Positions 39,598 to 50,103 are shown, counted from the stretch's first letter. The stretch is DNA of 64,000 bases from an uncultured Paracoccaceae bacterium (GCA_938028765.1 CALIZF010000035.1:1-64000); one strand, 5' to 3'. A program made the numbers and translations. The notes: a model not told the origin generated them from the letters alone.

Positions 39598-40476
39598 ATG
39601 AACGCCGCCGCCGAACCGGTCCGCCTTTCGTCTTTTCCAGGCCTGCCAGAGGGTCGGCCCGCGGTCATGGGCATCCTGAACGTGACACCGGACAGCTTTT
39701 CCGACGGCGGTCTCTACCGCACGGCGGACGCGGCGGTGGACCATGCCTTCGCGATGGCCGCCGCGGGGGCCGACATCATCGATGTCGGCGGCGAATCAAC
39801 CCGGCCCGGGGCGCGGCCGGTGCCGACCGCGGAGGAGATCGGGCGGGTGATCCCCGTCCTTTCCGCCCTTCGCGCGCGCGGCCTGACGGTGCCCATCTCG
39901 ATCGACACGCGCAAGTCAGCGGTCGCCCGGGCCGCCTTCGCCGAAGGTGCCGCGATCCTCAACGACGTGTCGGCGCTGACCTACGACCCCGCGATGGCCG
40001 AAGCGGCGGCGCGCGCGGGGGTCGCGGTCATCCTGATGCACGCCCAGGGAACGCCCGAGACGATGCAGCTTGCCCCCGCCTACGGCGATGTCGTGGCCGA
40101 GGTGCGCGACGGGCTGGCCGCACGGCGCGCAGCCGCCATAGCCGCCGGGATCGACGCTGCGCGCATCGCGCTCGACCCCGGCATCGGGTTCGGCAAGACG
40201 CTAGAGCACAACCTTGCGCTGCTTCGCAACCTGCCCGCACTGGCCGTCCTCGGCGCGCCGCTGGTGGTGGGGGCCTCGCGCAAGCGCTTCATCGGCGCGC
40301 TCGGCGGCCCGCCCGGCGCGCCCTTGCCCGACGGTCCCGCGCGGATGCCGGGGTCGCTGGCGGTCGCGCTGCACGCCGCGCGGCACGGCGCGCGCATCTT
40401 GCGCGTGCACGACGTGGCCGAGACGGTGCAGGCCCTGCGGCTTCAGGCCGCCCTGGATGACGGAGGCACCCCCTGA
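39598..40476 (+). CDS. folP: Dihydropteroate synthase
   Basis: A 292-residue enzyme joining 6-hydroxymethyl-dihydropterin pyrophosphate and p-aminobenzoate to dihydropteroate in folate synthesis. Both signatures are present: [15 protein letters not shown] and [16 protein letters not shown]. So are the distal [15 protein letters not shown] and [15 protein letters not shown] 39598 is chosen over an in-frame ATG 12 codons upstream by its GAAGG site and family start. glmM follows with a 1-base overlap (TGATG). Confidence 0.96.
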   Translation: MNAAAEPVRLSSFPGLPEGRPAVMGILNVTPDSFSDGGLYRTADAAVDHAFAMAAAGADIIDVGGESTRPGARPVPTAEEIGRVIPVLSALRARGLTVPISIDTRKSAVARAAFAEGAAILNDVSALTYDPAMAEAAARAGVAVILMHAQGTPETMQLAPAYGDVVAEVRDGLAARRAAAIAAGIDAARIALDPGIGFGKTLEHNLALLRNLPALAVLGAPLVVGASRKRFIGALGGPPGAPLPDGPARMPGSLAVALHAARHGARILRVHDVAETVQALRLQAALDDGGTP

Positions 40477-41819
40477 TGCGCAGGCTTTTCGGCACCGATG
40501 GCGTGCGCGGCCGCGCCAACAGCTTTCCGATGACCGCCGGCATGGCGCTGGCGCTCGGCGCGGCGGCGGGCACGCATTTCCGCCGGTCGGGCGGGGGCGA
40601 CCACCGCGCGGTGATCGGCAAGGATACGCGGCTGTCGGGTTACATGCTGGAAACCGCGCTGACGGCAGGGCTGACCGCGGCGGGGATGAACGTCCTGCTG
40701 CTCGGCCCGGTGCCGACGCCCGCGGTCGGCTACCTGACCCGCAGCCTGCGCGCCGACGTGGGCGTGATGATCTCGGCCAGCCACAATCCGGCCGAGGACA
40801 ACGGCATCAAGTTCTTCGGCCCCGACGGCTTCAAGCTGTCGGACGAGGACGAAGCGGCGATCGAGGCGCTGACCGAGGCACCCGAGGACCCCTGCCCTGC
40901 CGACGCCATCGGTCGCGCCCGGCGCATCGAGGACGGCCGCGGACGCTACGTCGAATACGCCAAGACAACCTTTCCCGGCCGCGGGCGGCTGTCGGGCCTG
41001 AAGGTCGTGATCGACTGCGCCCATGGCGCGGCCTACCGCGTCGCGCCCGAAGTGCTATGGGAACTCGGCGCCGAGGTGATCCCCGTCGGCGTCCAGCCCA
41101 ACGGGCGCAACATCAACGACCGCTGCGGCTCGACCTACCCCCAGACGGCGGCCGAGGCAGTGGTGGCGCACGGCGCGGATGTCGGGATCAGCCTCGATGG
41201 CGACGCCGACCGCGTGGCGATCCTCGACGAGAACGGCCGCGTTGCGGACGGCGACCAGATCATGGCCCTGCTTGCCGCCCGATGGGCCGAGGAAGGGCGG
41301 CTTGCAGGGGGGACGCTGGTTGCAACCGTGATGTCGAACCTCGGTCTCGAGCGTTTCCTGCGCGGGCGGGGCCTGCGCCTCGAACGCACGCCGGTCGGCG
41401 ACCGGCACGTGGTCGAGGCGATGCGGCGCGGCGGCTGGAACCTCGGCGGCGAGCAGTCGGGCCACATCGTGATGACGGACTACGCCACCACCGGCGACGG
41501 CCTGATCGCGGGGTTGCAGTTCCTCGCCGAGATGGCGCGCACGGGCCGCCCGGCCTCGGCGCTGGCGACAAGCTTTGCGCCCGTGCCGCAGATGCTGCGC
41601 AACGTCCGCTACGCCGCCGGGCGCAGGCCGCTCGAGGCGCCCGGCGTGCAGGCCGCCATCGCGGAAGCCGAAGCGCGACTGAACGGCACCGGGCGGCTTG
41701 TGATCCGCAAGTCGGGCACCGAACCCCTGATCCGCGTCATGGCCGAGGCCGAGGACGAGGCCCTGATGGCCGAGGTCGTGGCCGGCATCGTCGCGGCGGT
41801 CGAAGCGGTGGCGGCCTGA
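40476..41819 (+). CDS. glmM: Phosphoglucosamine mutase
   Basis: A 447-residue enzyme converting glucosamine-6-phosphate to glucosamine-1-phosphate for cell-wall precursors. It has the N-terminal [14 protein letters not shown], the active-site Ser102 in [15 protein letters not shown], the metal loop [11 protein letters not shown] and the phosphate-binding loop [13 protein letters not shown]. Translational coupling to folP is common in alphaproteobacteria. Confidence 0.97.
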   Translation: MRRLFGTDGVRGRANSFPMTAGMALALGAAAGTHFRRSGGGDHRAVIGKDTRLSGYMLETALTAGLTAAGMNVLLLGPVPTPAVGYLTRSLRADVGVMISASHNPAEDNGIKFFGPDGFKLSDEDEAAIEALTEAPEDPCPADAIGRARRIEDGRGRYVEYAKTTFPGRGRLSGLKVVIDCAHGAAYRVAPEVLWELGAEVIPVGVQPNGRNINDRCGSTYPQTAAEAVVAHGADVGISLDGDADRVAILDENGRVADGDQIMALLAARWAEEGRLAGGTLVATVMSNLGLERFLRGRGLRLERTPVGDRHVVEAMRRGGWNLGGEQSGHIVMTDYATTGDGLIAGLQFLAEMARTGRPASALATSFAPVPQMLRNVRYAAGRRPLEAPGVQAAIAEAEARLNGTGRLVIRKSGTEPLIRVMAEAEDEALMAEVVAGIVAAVEAVAA

Positions 41820-42071
41820 CATTCCTTCCGCAGCATCAACCCCATGCCCGCGGCGTCCCGCGCGGGGCTGCCCGGGAACAAGCGGCAGAGGCCAGGGTCG
41901 GCGCAGCGCGGGGGGCGGCGCACGCGGCAGTAAGCCCGAAATCCTCGACCAGCCGGGTGCAATGACAAGACACGCCCCGGGTCCGGCCGACAACCGCGCC
42001 GCGCAGCCGCGCTTGACAGAACCGCAGGGTGTTCATGGCCCAACTGTGCCTCGCGAGTCGTGAGGTCACTG
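41820..42071 (+). promoter_or_regulatory. Intergenic region with a TTGACA box
   Basis: These 252 bases hold no convincing gene. A consensus -35 box TTGACA lies at 42013–42018, with no good -10 match at 16–18 bp (TTCATGG is nearest). It could be part of the promoter of the PEBP-like gene. No terminator hairpin with a T tract is seen after glmM. Confidence 0.3.
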
Positions 42072-42626
42072 ATGCGGAGTGTTCTTGCCCTCGCCGCACT
42101 GGCCTGTGCGGCGAGGATGGTTTTTTCTTCCAGCGCCCAGGCGCAGCTCGCTGTCACGCTCAAGGCGCCGTGGGACGGCCGGCTCATGCCCCCGGGCCAG
42201 CAGTGCCGTTTGTTCGGCGGCATCGGGGCGACACCGCCGTTGCAGGTCAGCGGCATCCCCGCCGGAACGGCTTGGATCGTGGTGGAATTCAACGACCGGG
42301 ACTTTGCCCCGCTATCCAGCCGGGGCGGCCACGGCATCATCGCCTTTCCGGCCAAGGGGACGTCGATGGCCCTGCCTGCCGTCTCGGGCCTGACCGCCAG
42401 CCTGCCCCGGAGCGCGGTCGTGGTGGCGGCAGCGCAGACATCGGGGGAATATGCCTCGGCGGGTTACCCGCCGCCCTGTTCGGGCGGCCGGGGCCACCGC
42501 TATGTCGCCGACGTCAAGGCGCTGGACCGCGCCAACAAGGTCCTCGCCACCGCGCGCGCGGAAGTGGGGCGCAACCGATCCGGCACAGTGGGTTTCCAAG
42601 TGGTTAACGCAGATTGCAACCCCTAA
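42072..42626 (+). CDS. Exported PEBP/YbhB-like protein
   Basis: A 184-residue protein with a signal peptide (RSVLALAALACAARMVFSSS, cleaved near AQAQ). The fold pattern resembles phosphatidylethanolamine-binding (YbhB/RKIP) proteins: PPLQVSGIPAGTAWIVVEFN for the first conserved strand and YPPPCSGGRGHRYVADVKAL for the ligand-loop GPCPP...HRY.. motif. The usual central DPD ligand motif is not clear. ATG 42072 follows GAGG; a GTG at 42060 is possible. It may bind a small anion or lipid in the periplasm. It converges on ilvC. Confidence 0.65.
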   Translation: MRSVLALAALACAARMVFSSSAQAQLAVTLKAPWDGRLMPPGQQCRLFGGIGATPPLQVSGIPAGTAWIVVEFNDRDFAPLSSRGGHGIIAFPAKGTSMALPAVSGLTASLPRSAVVVAAAQTSGEYASAGYPPPCSGGRGHRYVADVKALDRANKVLATARAEVGRNRSGTVGFQVVNADCNP

Positions 42627-42642
42627 GAATCGTTCGACTAGG

Positions 42643-42668
42643 GGGTGTGTCGCCGCGTGGACACACCC
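42643..42668 (+). terminator. Hairpin between convergent genes
   Basis: A perfect 9-bp stem (GGGTGTGTC / GACACACCC, 8-base loop) lies in the 51-base gap between the PEBP-like gene and ilvC. It has no T tract on either strand, so it is only a candidate bidirectional terminator. Confidence 0.4.
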
Positions 42669-42677
42669 GGGCTAGCC

Positions 42678-43824
<1,147 letters not shown>

Positions 43825-43829
43825 CGATC

Positions 43830-44285
43830 ATGCTCGACGATACCGACCGCCGCCTGCTGCGCCACTTTCTGGCCGATCCCGGCCTGCCGAACGCCGCCCT
43901 GGCCGGGCGCGCGGGCCTCGCCCCGACGACGGCCTGGCGCAGGCTCGAACGGCTGCGCGAACGGGGGGTGATCCGCGGGGTCCGGGCCGTCATCAACTGG
44001 CGCGCGCTCGGGTGGGAGGTCGAGGTTTCCCTGCGCTTCACGCTGGACAAGACCAACCCGCGCGCCTTCGACGAGTTCCTGGCCGCCGCGCGCGCCGTGC
44101 CCGAGGTGGTCGCGATCGAGACCTTCCTCGGCCGCGTGGACGTGCGGCTGAACGTGATCGCCCGCGACATGAGGCACTATGCCGAAGTCTACCGCGACCG
44201 CATCCTGACGCTGCCGCACATCGCCGACATCGAGGCGCTGATGCTGGTGGCCACGATCAAGGACGAGGGGCGGCTGCCGGTATGA
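43830..44285 (+). CDS. Lrp/AsnC family regulator (first of pair)
   Basis: A 151-residue regulator with an N-terminal winged helix (LDDTDRRLLRHFLADPGLPN, helix-turn-helix AALAGRAGLAPTTAWRRLER) and a C-terminal RAM/AsnC ligand domain (PEVVAIETFLGRVDVRLNVI). Members sense amino acids and form octamers. ATG 43830 is chosen; an in-frame TTG seven codons upstream overlaps the candidate operator. It overlaps the second Lrp gene by 4 bp and is divergent from ilvC, so control of branched-chain amino acid synthesis is likely. Confidence 0.9.
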   Translation: MLDDTDRRLLRHFLADPGLPNAALAGRAGLAPTTAWRRLERLRERGVIRGVRAVINWRALGWEVEVSLRFTLDKTNPRAFDEFLAAARAVPEVVAIETFLGRVDVRLNVIARDMRHYAEVYRDRILTLPHIADIEALMLVATIKDEGRLPV

Positions 44286-44740
44286 GGCCGCTCGACGACA
44301 CCGACCGCGCCATCCTGCGGGCGCTGGCCGCCGACGGCGCGCTCGGCGCAGGCGAGGTGGCGCGGCGGCTGCGGCTCAGCCAGGCCGCTGTCTGGCGCCG
44401 CATCGACAGGCTGGAGACGGCGGGCATCATCGCCGGACGGCGGGCCGAGGTGGACCGCGCGGCGCTCGGTTTCGGCGTGACCGTCTTTCTCGGGATCAAG
44501 CTCGCCACCAAAGGCCGCGTGAGCCTCGAGGATTTCGAACGCGCGGCGACCGCCATCCCCGAGGTGATGGTGGTGCAGCATGTGCTGGGCATGTTCGACT
44601 ACCGCCTGCGGGTAGTGGCGCGCGACATCGCCGATTTCGAACGCATCCTGCGGCGCCGGATCATGACGCTGCCGGGGGTTGGCCAGGTCGAGGCCAACGT
44701 GCTGCTGACCGAGGAACGGCTGCCGGGCCCGATCGGCTAG
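44282..44740 (+). CDS. Lrp/AsnC family regulator (second of pair)
   Basis: A 152-residue Lrp/AsnC protein starting MRPLDDTDRAILRALAADGA, with helix-turn-helix GEVARRLRLSQAAVWRRIDR and RAM domain PEVMVVQHVLGMFDYRLRVV. It is only distantly similar to the gene before it in the ligand loop, and the two overlap by 4 bp. Equal amounts and a mixed oligomer are possible. It is the last plus-strand gene before the convergent envelope operon. Confidence 0.9.
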   Translation: MRPLDDTDRAILRALAADGALGAGEVARRLRLSQAAVWRRIDRLETAGIIAGRRAEVDRAALGFGVTVFLGIKLATKGRVSLEDFERAATAIPEVMVVQHVLGMFDYRLRVVARDIADFERILRRRIMTLPGVGQVEANVLLTEERLPGPIG

Positions 44741-44916
44741 AAGGGCCGCGCGCCGCCGCCCCGCCGGCAGCCCCGCGAGGGGGGCTGCGCGCCGCGCCCC
44801 GCCGCCGCCGTTCCGCCCGGGCGACCGGACGCCGGCCGCGCCGCCTCGCCGCTGACGCCCATGCAGACGGGTGCACCGAAGGCCAACACCGCCGCGGCTT
44901 CACCTCTTCCGAATAA

Positions 44917-44941
44917 GCCGGGGCCGGGGCAGCGCCCCGGC
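44917..44941 (-). terminator. Candidate terminator of the OmpA-family operon
   Basis: GCCGGGGC (44917–44924) pairs with GCCCCGGC (44934–44941). Read on the minus strand it is followed by TTATTC. It lies 55 bases after the stop of the small coiled-coil gene. The rest of the 255-base gap (44741–44995) holds GC-rich inverted repeats and no gene. Confidence 0.4.
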
Positions 44942-44995
44942 GGGGCGGTGCGACGCGGCCGCCGGTCCGCAGCGCGCGGCGGCTGGCCGCACCGG

Positions 44996-45316
44996 CTATC
45001 CCCGTGCCTCCAGCGCCTCGCGCAGGCGTTCGACCTCGGCCCGCGCACTGCGCAGGCCATCCATCGCGGCGCGCAGCTCTGCTTCGGTTTGCGACAGCTG
45101 GTTGGTCAGTTCCGCCTCGCGGTGTTCCATCCAGGCCAGCGCCTGGTCGCGCAGTTCCTCGGCCTCGTGCAATTCCTGCGCGAGGCGGTCGATTTCGGAC
45201 ATGTCGCCGCCCGTGACGCGGGTGAAACGGTGCAGCAGCCAGTAGGCGAACCAGCCGAGCGCGAAGGCCACGAAGAGGATGACCGCCGTGGCGACGATGA
45301 GTTCGGTGCGGTTCAT
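44996..45316 (-). CDS. Small membrane-anchored coiled-coil protein
   Basis: A 106-residue protein with one N-terminal span (LIVATAVILFVAFALGWFAY) and a long charged coiled coil (residues 40–106, SEIDRLAQELHEAEELRDQA and LTNQLSQTEAELRAAMDGLR). The start overlaps the OmpA-family stop by 4 bp, so the two are coupled. It probably sits in the inner membrane with the coil in the cytoplasm or periplasm. It may partner the OmpA-type protein in the envelope. Exact role unknown. Confidence 0.8.
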   Translation of the reverse strand: MNRTELIVATAVILFVAFALGWFAYWLLHRFTRVTGGDMSEIDRLAQELHEAEELRDQALAWMEHREAELTNQLSQTEAELRAAMDGLRSARAEVERLREALEARG

Positions 45317-47706
45317 TCGGTTGCCGCCCCCGCTGCGGTATCGGGTGCCGGCGCCGGGCCCGCGTCGTCGGCCGCCGCGTCCGGCGCGGCATCGGGCGGC
45401 GCGGCCGCCGCAGGAGTTTCGGCCGAGGCGGCGACCGCCGCGGGCTCGGGGGCCGGTCCGGCCAACGGGCGCGCCGCAGCGGGGCCGGGGGCGGCGGCCG
45501 CCGCCGCGGCCGCGGTCGCCTCCGCGGGGCCATCGCTGCGGTCCACGGGGCCGACGTCCGCCCCGGGCCGGCGCTGCGGCCGCATCGTGCTGATGCGGGG
45601 CGCGAAGGACGGGCCGGCGTCGGCGCCCGCGTCCGCCTCGGGCGAGGCGGACGGGGCCGCTGCCGCGGCGGGCGCATCCGCGCCGCGCAGGACGCCCGAA
45701 ATGATGGGGGCGGCCGGTGCGCCGCCCGGCCGTTCGACCGGGCGCGGGGCGGCCCCCGGATCGGCCGCGACCGATGCGGCCTCGACTTCCGGTTCGGGGG
45801 CGGGCGAGCCGCCGTCCGCTTCGCCCGCTGCCACTGCCGCCCCCTCGCCCGCCGCTGAAGCATGACCGCCGTCGAACGCTGTCGCGGGCTCGACCAGCCG
45901 GAGGGCGATGCGCCGGTTCGCCTCGCGCCCTGCCTCGGTCGCGTTGTCGGCAATCGGCTGTTCGGCGCCGTAGCCGCGCGCGGTGATCGTGCCAACAGGC
46001 ACCCGCAGGCTGCGCAGCGCGTTGCGCACCGCCTCGGCCCGGCGTTCCGACAGCATGAGGTTCGTCTCGGCCCGGCCCTGCGAATCGGTGTGGCCGCCGA
46101 TCTCGATCGCGGTATCGGGGCAGCTGCGCAGCACCGCCGCCAGATCCTCCATCGTGCGCCGGGCCTCAGCGGGGATATCGGCCGACCCCGGCGCGAAGGC
46201 GATCTTGCCGCGCGCCAGCACCGCGTTCGCCTCGGCCACGCAGGCCTCGGGCGCGGGCCGGTTGGCGCGCGGGTCGCGCGCGGGATCATAGGTGACATCG
46301 ACCGTATAGGCCGCGCCCTGACCGAGCTGTCCGGCGAGGATCCGCGCCGCCTCGGACCGCGCGTCGGGATTGCCCGATGTGCCCGTCAGGGCGACGCGGC
46401 CCGGTTCGACCAGGACCGCGCCGTGGTCGAGTTCGGCCAGCGCCGCCAGCCCTGCCAGCACCCGCACCGACCAGCCGTCGGGCAAGCCTTCGGGGTCGAT
46501 CCGCAGGGCGTTGGTCACCGCGCCGGCGCCGAAGCGGGCGCGGGCGAAGGCTTCGGTGACCGCGTTCAGACGGTCGTCCGCGATCCGCCCGCGCAGGTCG
46601 AGGGCGCCGTCCTCGGCCAGCGTGGCGGTGAAGCTTGCGGCAGGCGCTGCGCGTTCGGTCTGCGGCGGATCTGTGCGCTGCGCGCTGAGCGAGAACACCT
46701 CGGGCAGCGCCGCCCTGAGGTCGCCGATGGCGCGTTCGAACACCGCGGCGTCGGTCGTGTGCGCGGCGATCAGCGTCACGTCGGTATCCGACAGGGTGAC
46801 AGTGCCCGCCCCCGCCTGCGCCAGCGCCCGGATCGCCGCCACCGCCGCGTCGGCCCAGCGGGGCGACGGCGCGCCGAGGCCGAGGGCGCAGTCGATCTTC
46901 CCCTGCGCCCCGGCGGCAACGCCGGCCGCGACGATGCGCGCGCGGCCCCGTTCGCTGGCGGCCGAACAGGCGTCGAAGCGCGCGCCGGCGTCGTCGATGA
47001 CGAACCGCAAGGTGAAGGGCGTGATCACGGGGCGGGGGGCCGCGATCTCGATCGCCAGCTTCAGCGGCGTGTCGCCGCCCGGCGCCGCGCGGGCAAGATC
47101 GGTTTCCAGTCGCCGTTTCTGCGCCGCGCTGTCGGCGATGGCGGTGACGGTGACGCGGCCGGGGCCGACCGAGATCTTGGATCGCGGCAGCATCGCCAGC
47201 GCGGCAAGGCCATAGGCGACTGCGGCATCCCAGCCTTCCGGCACCGGGTGGTCGGCGGTCTGCAGCATGTCGGCCACCGCGGCCTCGCCCGCAGCGGCCG
47301 CCGCGGCGGCCGTCAGCGCAGCGGTGTTCCAGTCCGCGGGGACGAGACCGATGAGGGATACGCCGTCATCGTTGCGCAAAAGCTCCAGGAGGAAGTCGGG
47401 CGGTGCGGCGGATGCGGCGGGGACCACCGCCATCGCGTCGGTCACGCCCGCGCCGGGGACGACGCTTCCTGCAAGGCTGACGGCGCGGAACCGCAGCGCC
47501 TCGGTCGGCGCGATGCCGGTGAGCGTGACGGAGAGGCCATCGACCCGGGCGGCGGCCCAGGTCATCCCCTCGCGCGCCAGAAGCCGGTCGATCTGGCGCT
47601 GCGCGCGCGTTTCGACCGCACCGGCAGCGAAGATCGCGAGCGCCGCCGAGAGCGCGGCAGCAGAGGCAAAGGCGGCGACGGCGATCAGCGTGGCGGACTT
47701 GCGCAT
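45313..47706 (-). CDS. Large OmpA-family envelope protein
   Basis: A 797-residue exported protein with an N-terminal hydrophobic signal or anchor (LIAVAAFASAAALSAALAIF). About 450 residues of repeated BON-like alpha/beta units follow. An OmpA peptidoglycan-binding domain lies at about residues 490–607 (GKIAFAPGSADIPAEARRTM, IEIGGHTDSQGRAETNLMLS, ANRRIALRLVEP). The last 190 residues are a low-complexity Ala/Pro/Glu tail, unusual after an OmpA domain. The NPxSxxR-type contact is seen as LSERRAEAVRNAL. It likely links the membrane to the cell wall. The gene precedes the small coiled-coil gene in one operon. Confidence 0.85.
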   Translation of the reverse strand: MRKSATLIAVAAFASAAALSAALAIFAAGAVETRAQRQIDRLLAREGMTWAAARVDGLSVTLTGIAPTEALRFRAVSLAGSVVPGAGVTDAMAVVPAASAAPPDFLLELLRNDDGVSLIGLVPADWNTAALTAAAAAAAGEAAVADMLQTADHPVPEGWDAAVAYGLAALAMLPRSKISVGPGRVTVTAIADSAAQKRRLETDLARAAPGGDTPLKLAIEIAAPRPVITPFTLRFVIDDAGARFDACSAASERGRARIVAAGVAAGAQGKIDCALGLGAPSPRWADAAVAAIRALAQAGAGTVTLSDTDVTLIAAHTTDAAVFERAIGDLRAALPEVFSLSAQRTDPPQTERAAPAASFTATLAEDGALDLRGRIADDRLNAVTEAFARARFGAGAVTNALRIDPEGLPDGWSVRVLAGLAALAELDHGAVLVEPGRVALTGTSGNPDARSEAARILAGQLGQGAAYTVDVTYDPARDPRANRPAPEACVAEANAVLARGKIAFAPGSADIPAEARRTMEDLAAVLRSCPDTAIEIGGHTDSQGRAETNLMLSERRAEAVRNALRSLRVPVGTITARGYGAEQPIADNATEAGREANRRIALRLVEPATAFDGGHASAAGEGAAVAAGEADGGSPAPEPEVEAASVAADPGAAPRPVERPGGAPAAPIISGVLRGADAPAAAAAPSASPEADAGADAGPSFAPRISTMRPQRRPGADVGPVDRSDGPAEATAAAAAAAAPGPAAARPLAGPAPEPAAVAASAETPAAAAPPDAAPDAAADDAGPAPAPDTAAGAATE

Positions 47707-47731
47707 CGGTTCCCGTGGTGCAGCCGGCGCG

Positions 47732-47759
47732 TGGTAGCGCCCGGCGCGCGCGGCATCAA
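47732..47759 (-). promoter_or_regulatory. Candidate promoter of the OmpA-family operon
   Basis: On the minus strand TTGATG (47754–47759) and CTACCA (47732–47737) are 16 bp apart, 25 bases before the ATG and just after the ubiA stop. Confidence 0.5.
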
Positions 47760-47760
47760 C

Positions 47761-48729
47761 CTAGACCGCCGCGGCAGCGGCGAGAAACAGCGCAAGGATC
47801 AGCCCCGCATCGCGGTTCGACCGGAACAGCCGAAGGCACAGGCCGGGGTCGTCGATATCGAGCTGCGAGAGCTGCCAGTTGAGGTGCGCCCCGAACCCCC
47901 AGACGCCTGCCAGCGCCAGGATCACCGCCGGCCAACCCGCATCGGCCGACAGCAGCGCCGCGAGGCAGGCGAGCGTCGCCAGCACCACGGCCGCGACCAG
48001 GAACCTGCGCAGCCAGGGCACGGTCGCCGCGCCGAACAGCCGCGCCGTGGAGCGCACGCCGATCAGCGCATCATCCTCGCGGTCCTGATGGGCATAGATC
48101 GTGTCGTAGAAGAGTGTCCACGCGATCCCCGCCGCCCAGAGCAGCAGCGCCGGGGTGCCGACCCCCCCGGCATGCGCGGCGTAGGCCAGAAGCGCGCCCC
48201 AGTTGAACGCAAGGCCGAGGAACAGCTGCGGCCACCAGGTGAACCGCTTGGCGAAGGGATAGACAGCCACCAGCGCCAGCGACGCGAGGCCGAGGATGAT
48301 GGCGATGAGGTTGAAGGTGAACAGGATCAGCGCCGCCGCCAGCACCTGCGCCACCATCCAGTCGGCCGCCTGCCGCACCGTGACGGCACCCGAGGGGATC
48401 GGGCGCGACCGGGTGCGCGCCACCCTGCCGTCGAAATTCCGATCGGCGATGTCGTTCCACGTGCAGCCCGCCCCGCGCATCAGGAACGCCCCGATGCCGC
48501 AGCCGACGACGATCCAGAGGTCGCGCCACTGCCAGCCGGCGGGGTCCGCGGCCGCCGCCAGTGCCACGCCCCACAGGCAGGGGATGTAGAGCAGCCAGGT
48601 GCCGATGGGGCGGTCGGCGCGGCTCAGCCGCAGATAGGGCCGCAACCTCGCGGGCGCGCGCGTGTCCACCCAGTTGCCGCGGGGCGCATCGGCCACGGTG
48701 ACCTCTGGCGCACGGTCAGGGTCGGGCAT
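47761..48729 (-). CDS. ubiA: 4-hydroxybenzoate octaprenyltransferase
   Basis: A 322-residue membrane prenyltransferase of ubiquinone synthesis, with about eight spans. The first aspartate motif is in GAGCTWNDIADRNFDGRVAR and the second in YDTIYAHQDREDDALIGVRS. It attaches the polyprenyl chain to 4-hydroxybenzoate at the inner membrane. ATG 48729 has GAGG eight bases upstream; an in-frame ATG at 48768 would overlap the divergent rsmE gene. Only 12 bases separate the two divergent start codons. Confidence 0.93.
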   Translation of the reverse strand: MPDPDRAPEVTVADAPRGNWVDTRAPARLRPYLRLSRADRPIGTWLLYIPCLWGVALAAAADPAGWQWRDLWIVVGCGIGAFLMRGAGCTWNDIADRNFDGRVARTRSRPIPSGAVTVRQAADWMVAQVLAAALILFTFNLIAIILGLASLALVAVYPFAKRFTWWPQLFLGLAFNWGALLAYAAHAGGVGTPALLLWAAGIAWTLFYDTIYAHQDREDDALIGVRSTARLFGAATVPWLRRFLVAAVVLATLACLAALLSADAGWPAVILALAGVWGFGAHLNWQLSQLDIDDPGLCLRLFRSNRDAGLILALFLAAAAAV

Positions 48730-48741
48730 AGCTTCGGCCTC

Positions 48742-49485
48742 ATGTCCGATGTCCGGGTCCGTCTCCATGTAAATCACCCCTTCGCCGCGGGGCAACCCGT
48801 TCCGCTGTCGCGGGACCAGGCGCATTACCTCCACGCCGTCATGCGCCTGCGTCCGGGCGAGGCGGTGGCGGTGTTTAACGCAGCCGCGGGCGAATGGCGC
48901 GCGGTCGTGCCCGCCGCCGCGGCCGGCCGCCCGCCCGCGGCCCTGCTGGCCGAAGCGCCGATGCGCCCGCCCGCCGCGCCGCCGGACGTCTGGCTCATGT
49001 TCGCGCCGCTGAAGAAGGCCCGCACCGACTATGCGGTCGAGAAGGCGGTGGAACTCGGCTGCGCGCGCATCCTGCCGGTGCTGACCGATCGGACGAACGC
49101 CGAACGGGTCCGTCAGGACCGGCTTCAGGCCCATGCGGTGGAAGCGGCAGAGCAGTGCGGCGCGCTGTGGGTCCCCGAGGTCGCCCCGGCGATGCCGCTG
49201 GCGCAGGTGCTGGCCGGCTGGCCGGCCGGGCGGCGGCTCTGGTGGTGCGACGAGGCACTGGCGGGCATGGGCGCGCCGGCCGGCGGCAGGCCCCCCGCCT
49301 TCGCGCCCGGCCCGGCGGCCATCCTGATCGGCCCCGAAGGCGGGTTCTCGCCGGCCGAGCGCACCCGGCTCGCAGCCCTGCCCTTCGCCGCGCCGCTGCG
49401 GCTGGGCCCGCGGATCCTGCGCGCCGAAACCGCGGCAGCGGCGGCGCTGGTTCTGTGGCAGACGGCGGCGGGGGACTGGCGATGA
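48742..49485 (+). CDS. rsmE: 16S rRNA m3U1498 methyltransferase
   Basis: A 247-residue SPOUT-class methyltransferase that modifies U1498 of 16S rRNA. The N-terminal PUA-like domain has LSRDQAHYLHAVMRLRPGEA and the C-terminal knot has ILIGPEGGFSPAERTRLAAL and LRLGPRILRAETAAAAAL. No Shine-Dalgarno is visible before ATG 48742, and a -10-like ATAGCT lies just upstream, so the mRNA may be leaderless. The stop overlaps the next gene by 4 bp. Confidence 0.93.
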   Translation: MSDVRVRLHVNHPFAAGQPVPLSRDQAHYLHAVMRLRPGEAVAVFNAAAGEWRAVVPAAAAGRPPAALLAEAPMRPPAAPPDVWLMFAPLKKARTDYAVEKAVELGCARILPVLTDRTNAERVRQDRLQAHAVEAAEQCGALWVPEVAPAMPLAQVLAGWPAGRRLWWCDEALAGMGAPAGGRPPAFAPGPAAILIGPEGGFSPAERTRLAALPFAAPLRLGPRILRAETAAAAALVLWQTAAGDWR

Positions 49486-50012
49486 CCTTCATCCGGCCCA
49501 AGGCGCTGGCCGCCCTGTCGCGCTGGCGCGAGCTGATCGCGGCGGGCGGCGCGGGGGCGGGCGGCCTGTGGCTGCTCGCGCAGGGCGGGGTCCTTCCGAC
49601 GGCGCTCGGCGCGGTCGCGGTGGCGGCGGCCGCAGGCCTCGGGCTCACGGCGCTGCGGCGGCTGCGGTTCGCCGCGGGCAGCGGCGCGCTGGCAGCCGGG
49701 CCGGGCGCGGTCGAGGTCGTCGAGGGTCAGATCAGCTGGTTCGGGCCCGGGATCGGCGACAGCGCGGCGATCGACGACCTTGCGGCGCTGTCGGTGGTGA
49801 CGGTCGCGGGGATCCGCTGCTGGCGCCTCGACCAGGCAGACGGGCGGCACCTCCTGATCCCGCTGGCCGCAGCGGGGGCGGACCGGCTCTTCGATGCCTT
49901 CTCGGTCCTGCCGGGGATGGACGGCGGGCTTCTTCTGGCCGCCGTCGGCCGGCGCGAAGGGGCGGTCATGGTCTGGCGCCGCAGCCGGCCGGCCAGCGCG
50001 CGCCTGCGGTAA
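49482..50012 (+). CDS. Conserved membrane protein of unknown function
   Basis: A 176-residue protein with a hydrophobic N-terminal region forming one or two spans (GGAGAGGLWLLAQGGVLPTA, then LGAVAVAAAAGLGLTAL) and a C-terminal cytoplasmic beta-rich domain (VEVVEGQISWFGPGIGDSAA, GIRCWRLDQADGRHLLIPL). It overlaps rsmE by 4 bp. I recall a similar protein between rsmE and gshA in related genomes. Function unknown. Confidence 0.75.
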   Translation: MTFIRPKALAALSRWRELIAAGGAGAGGLWLLAQGGVLPTALGAVAVAAAAGLGLTALRRLRFAAGSGALAAGPGAVEVVEGQISWFGPGIGDSAAIDDLAALSVVTVAGIRCWRLDQADGRHLLIPLAAAGADRLFDAFSVLPGMDGGLLLAAVGRREGAVMVWRRSRPASARLR

Positions 50013-50103
50013 TCCGCCGGGACGACGGCCGATGCGCACGCCGTCGTTGACGGCTCTGCCACAATCGTTACCTTGCGGCCACTTTGCAGCCGGGAGAGAC
50101 GGG

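Noticed and set aside
45862-48741. Long plus-strand open frame opposite the OmpA-family and ubiA genes, running into rsmE
   Set aside because: Only the last 247 codons (rsmE) have a family match; the earlier part is antisense to two clear genes.
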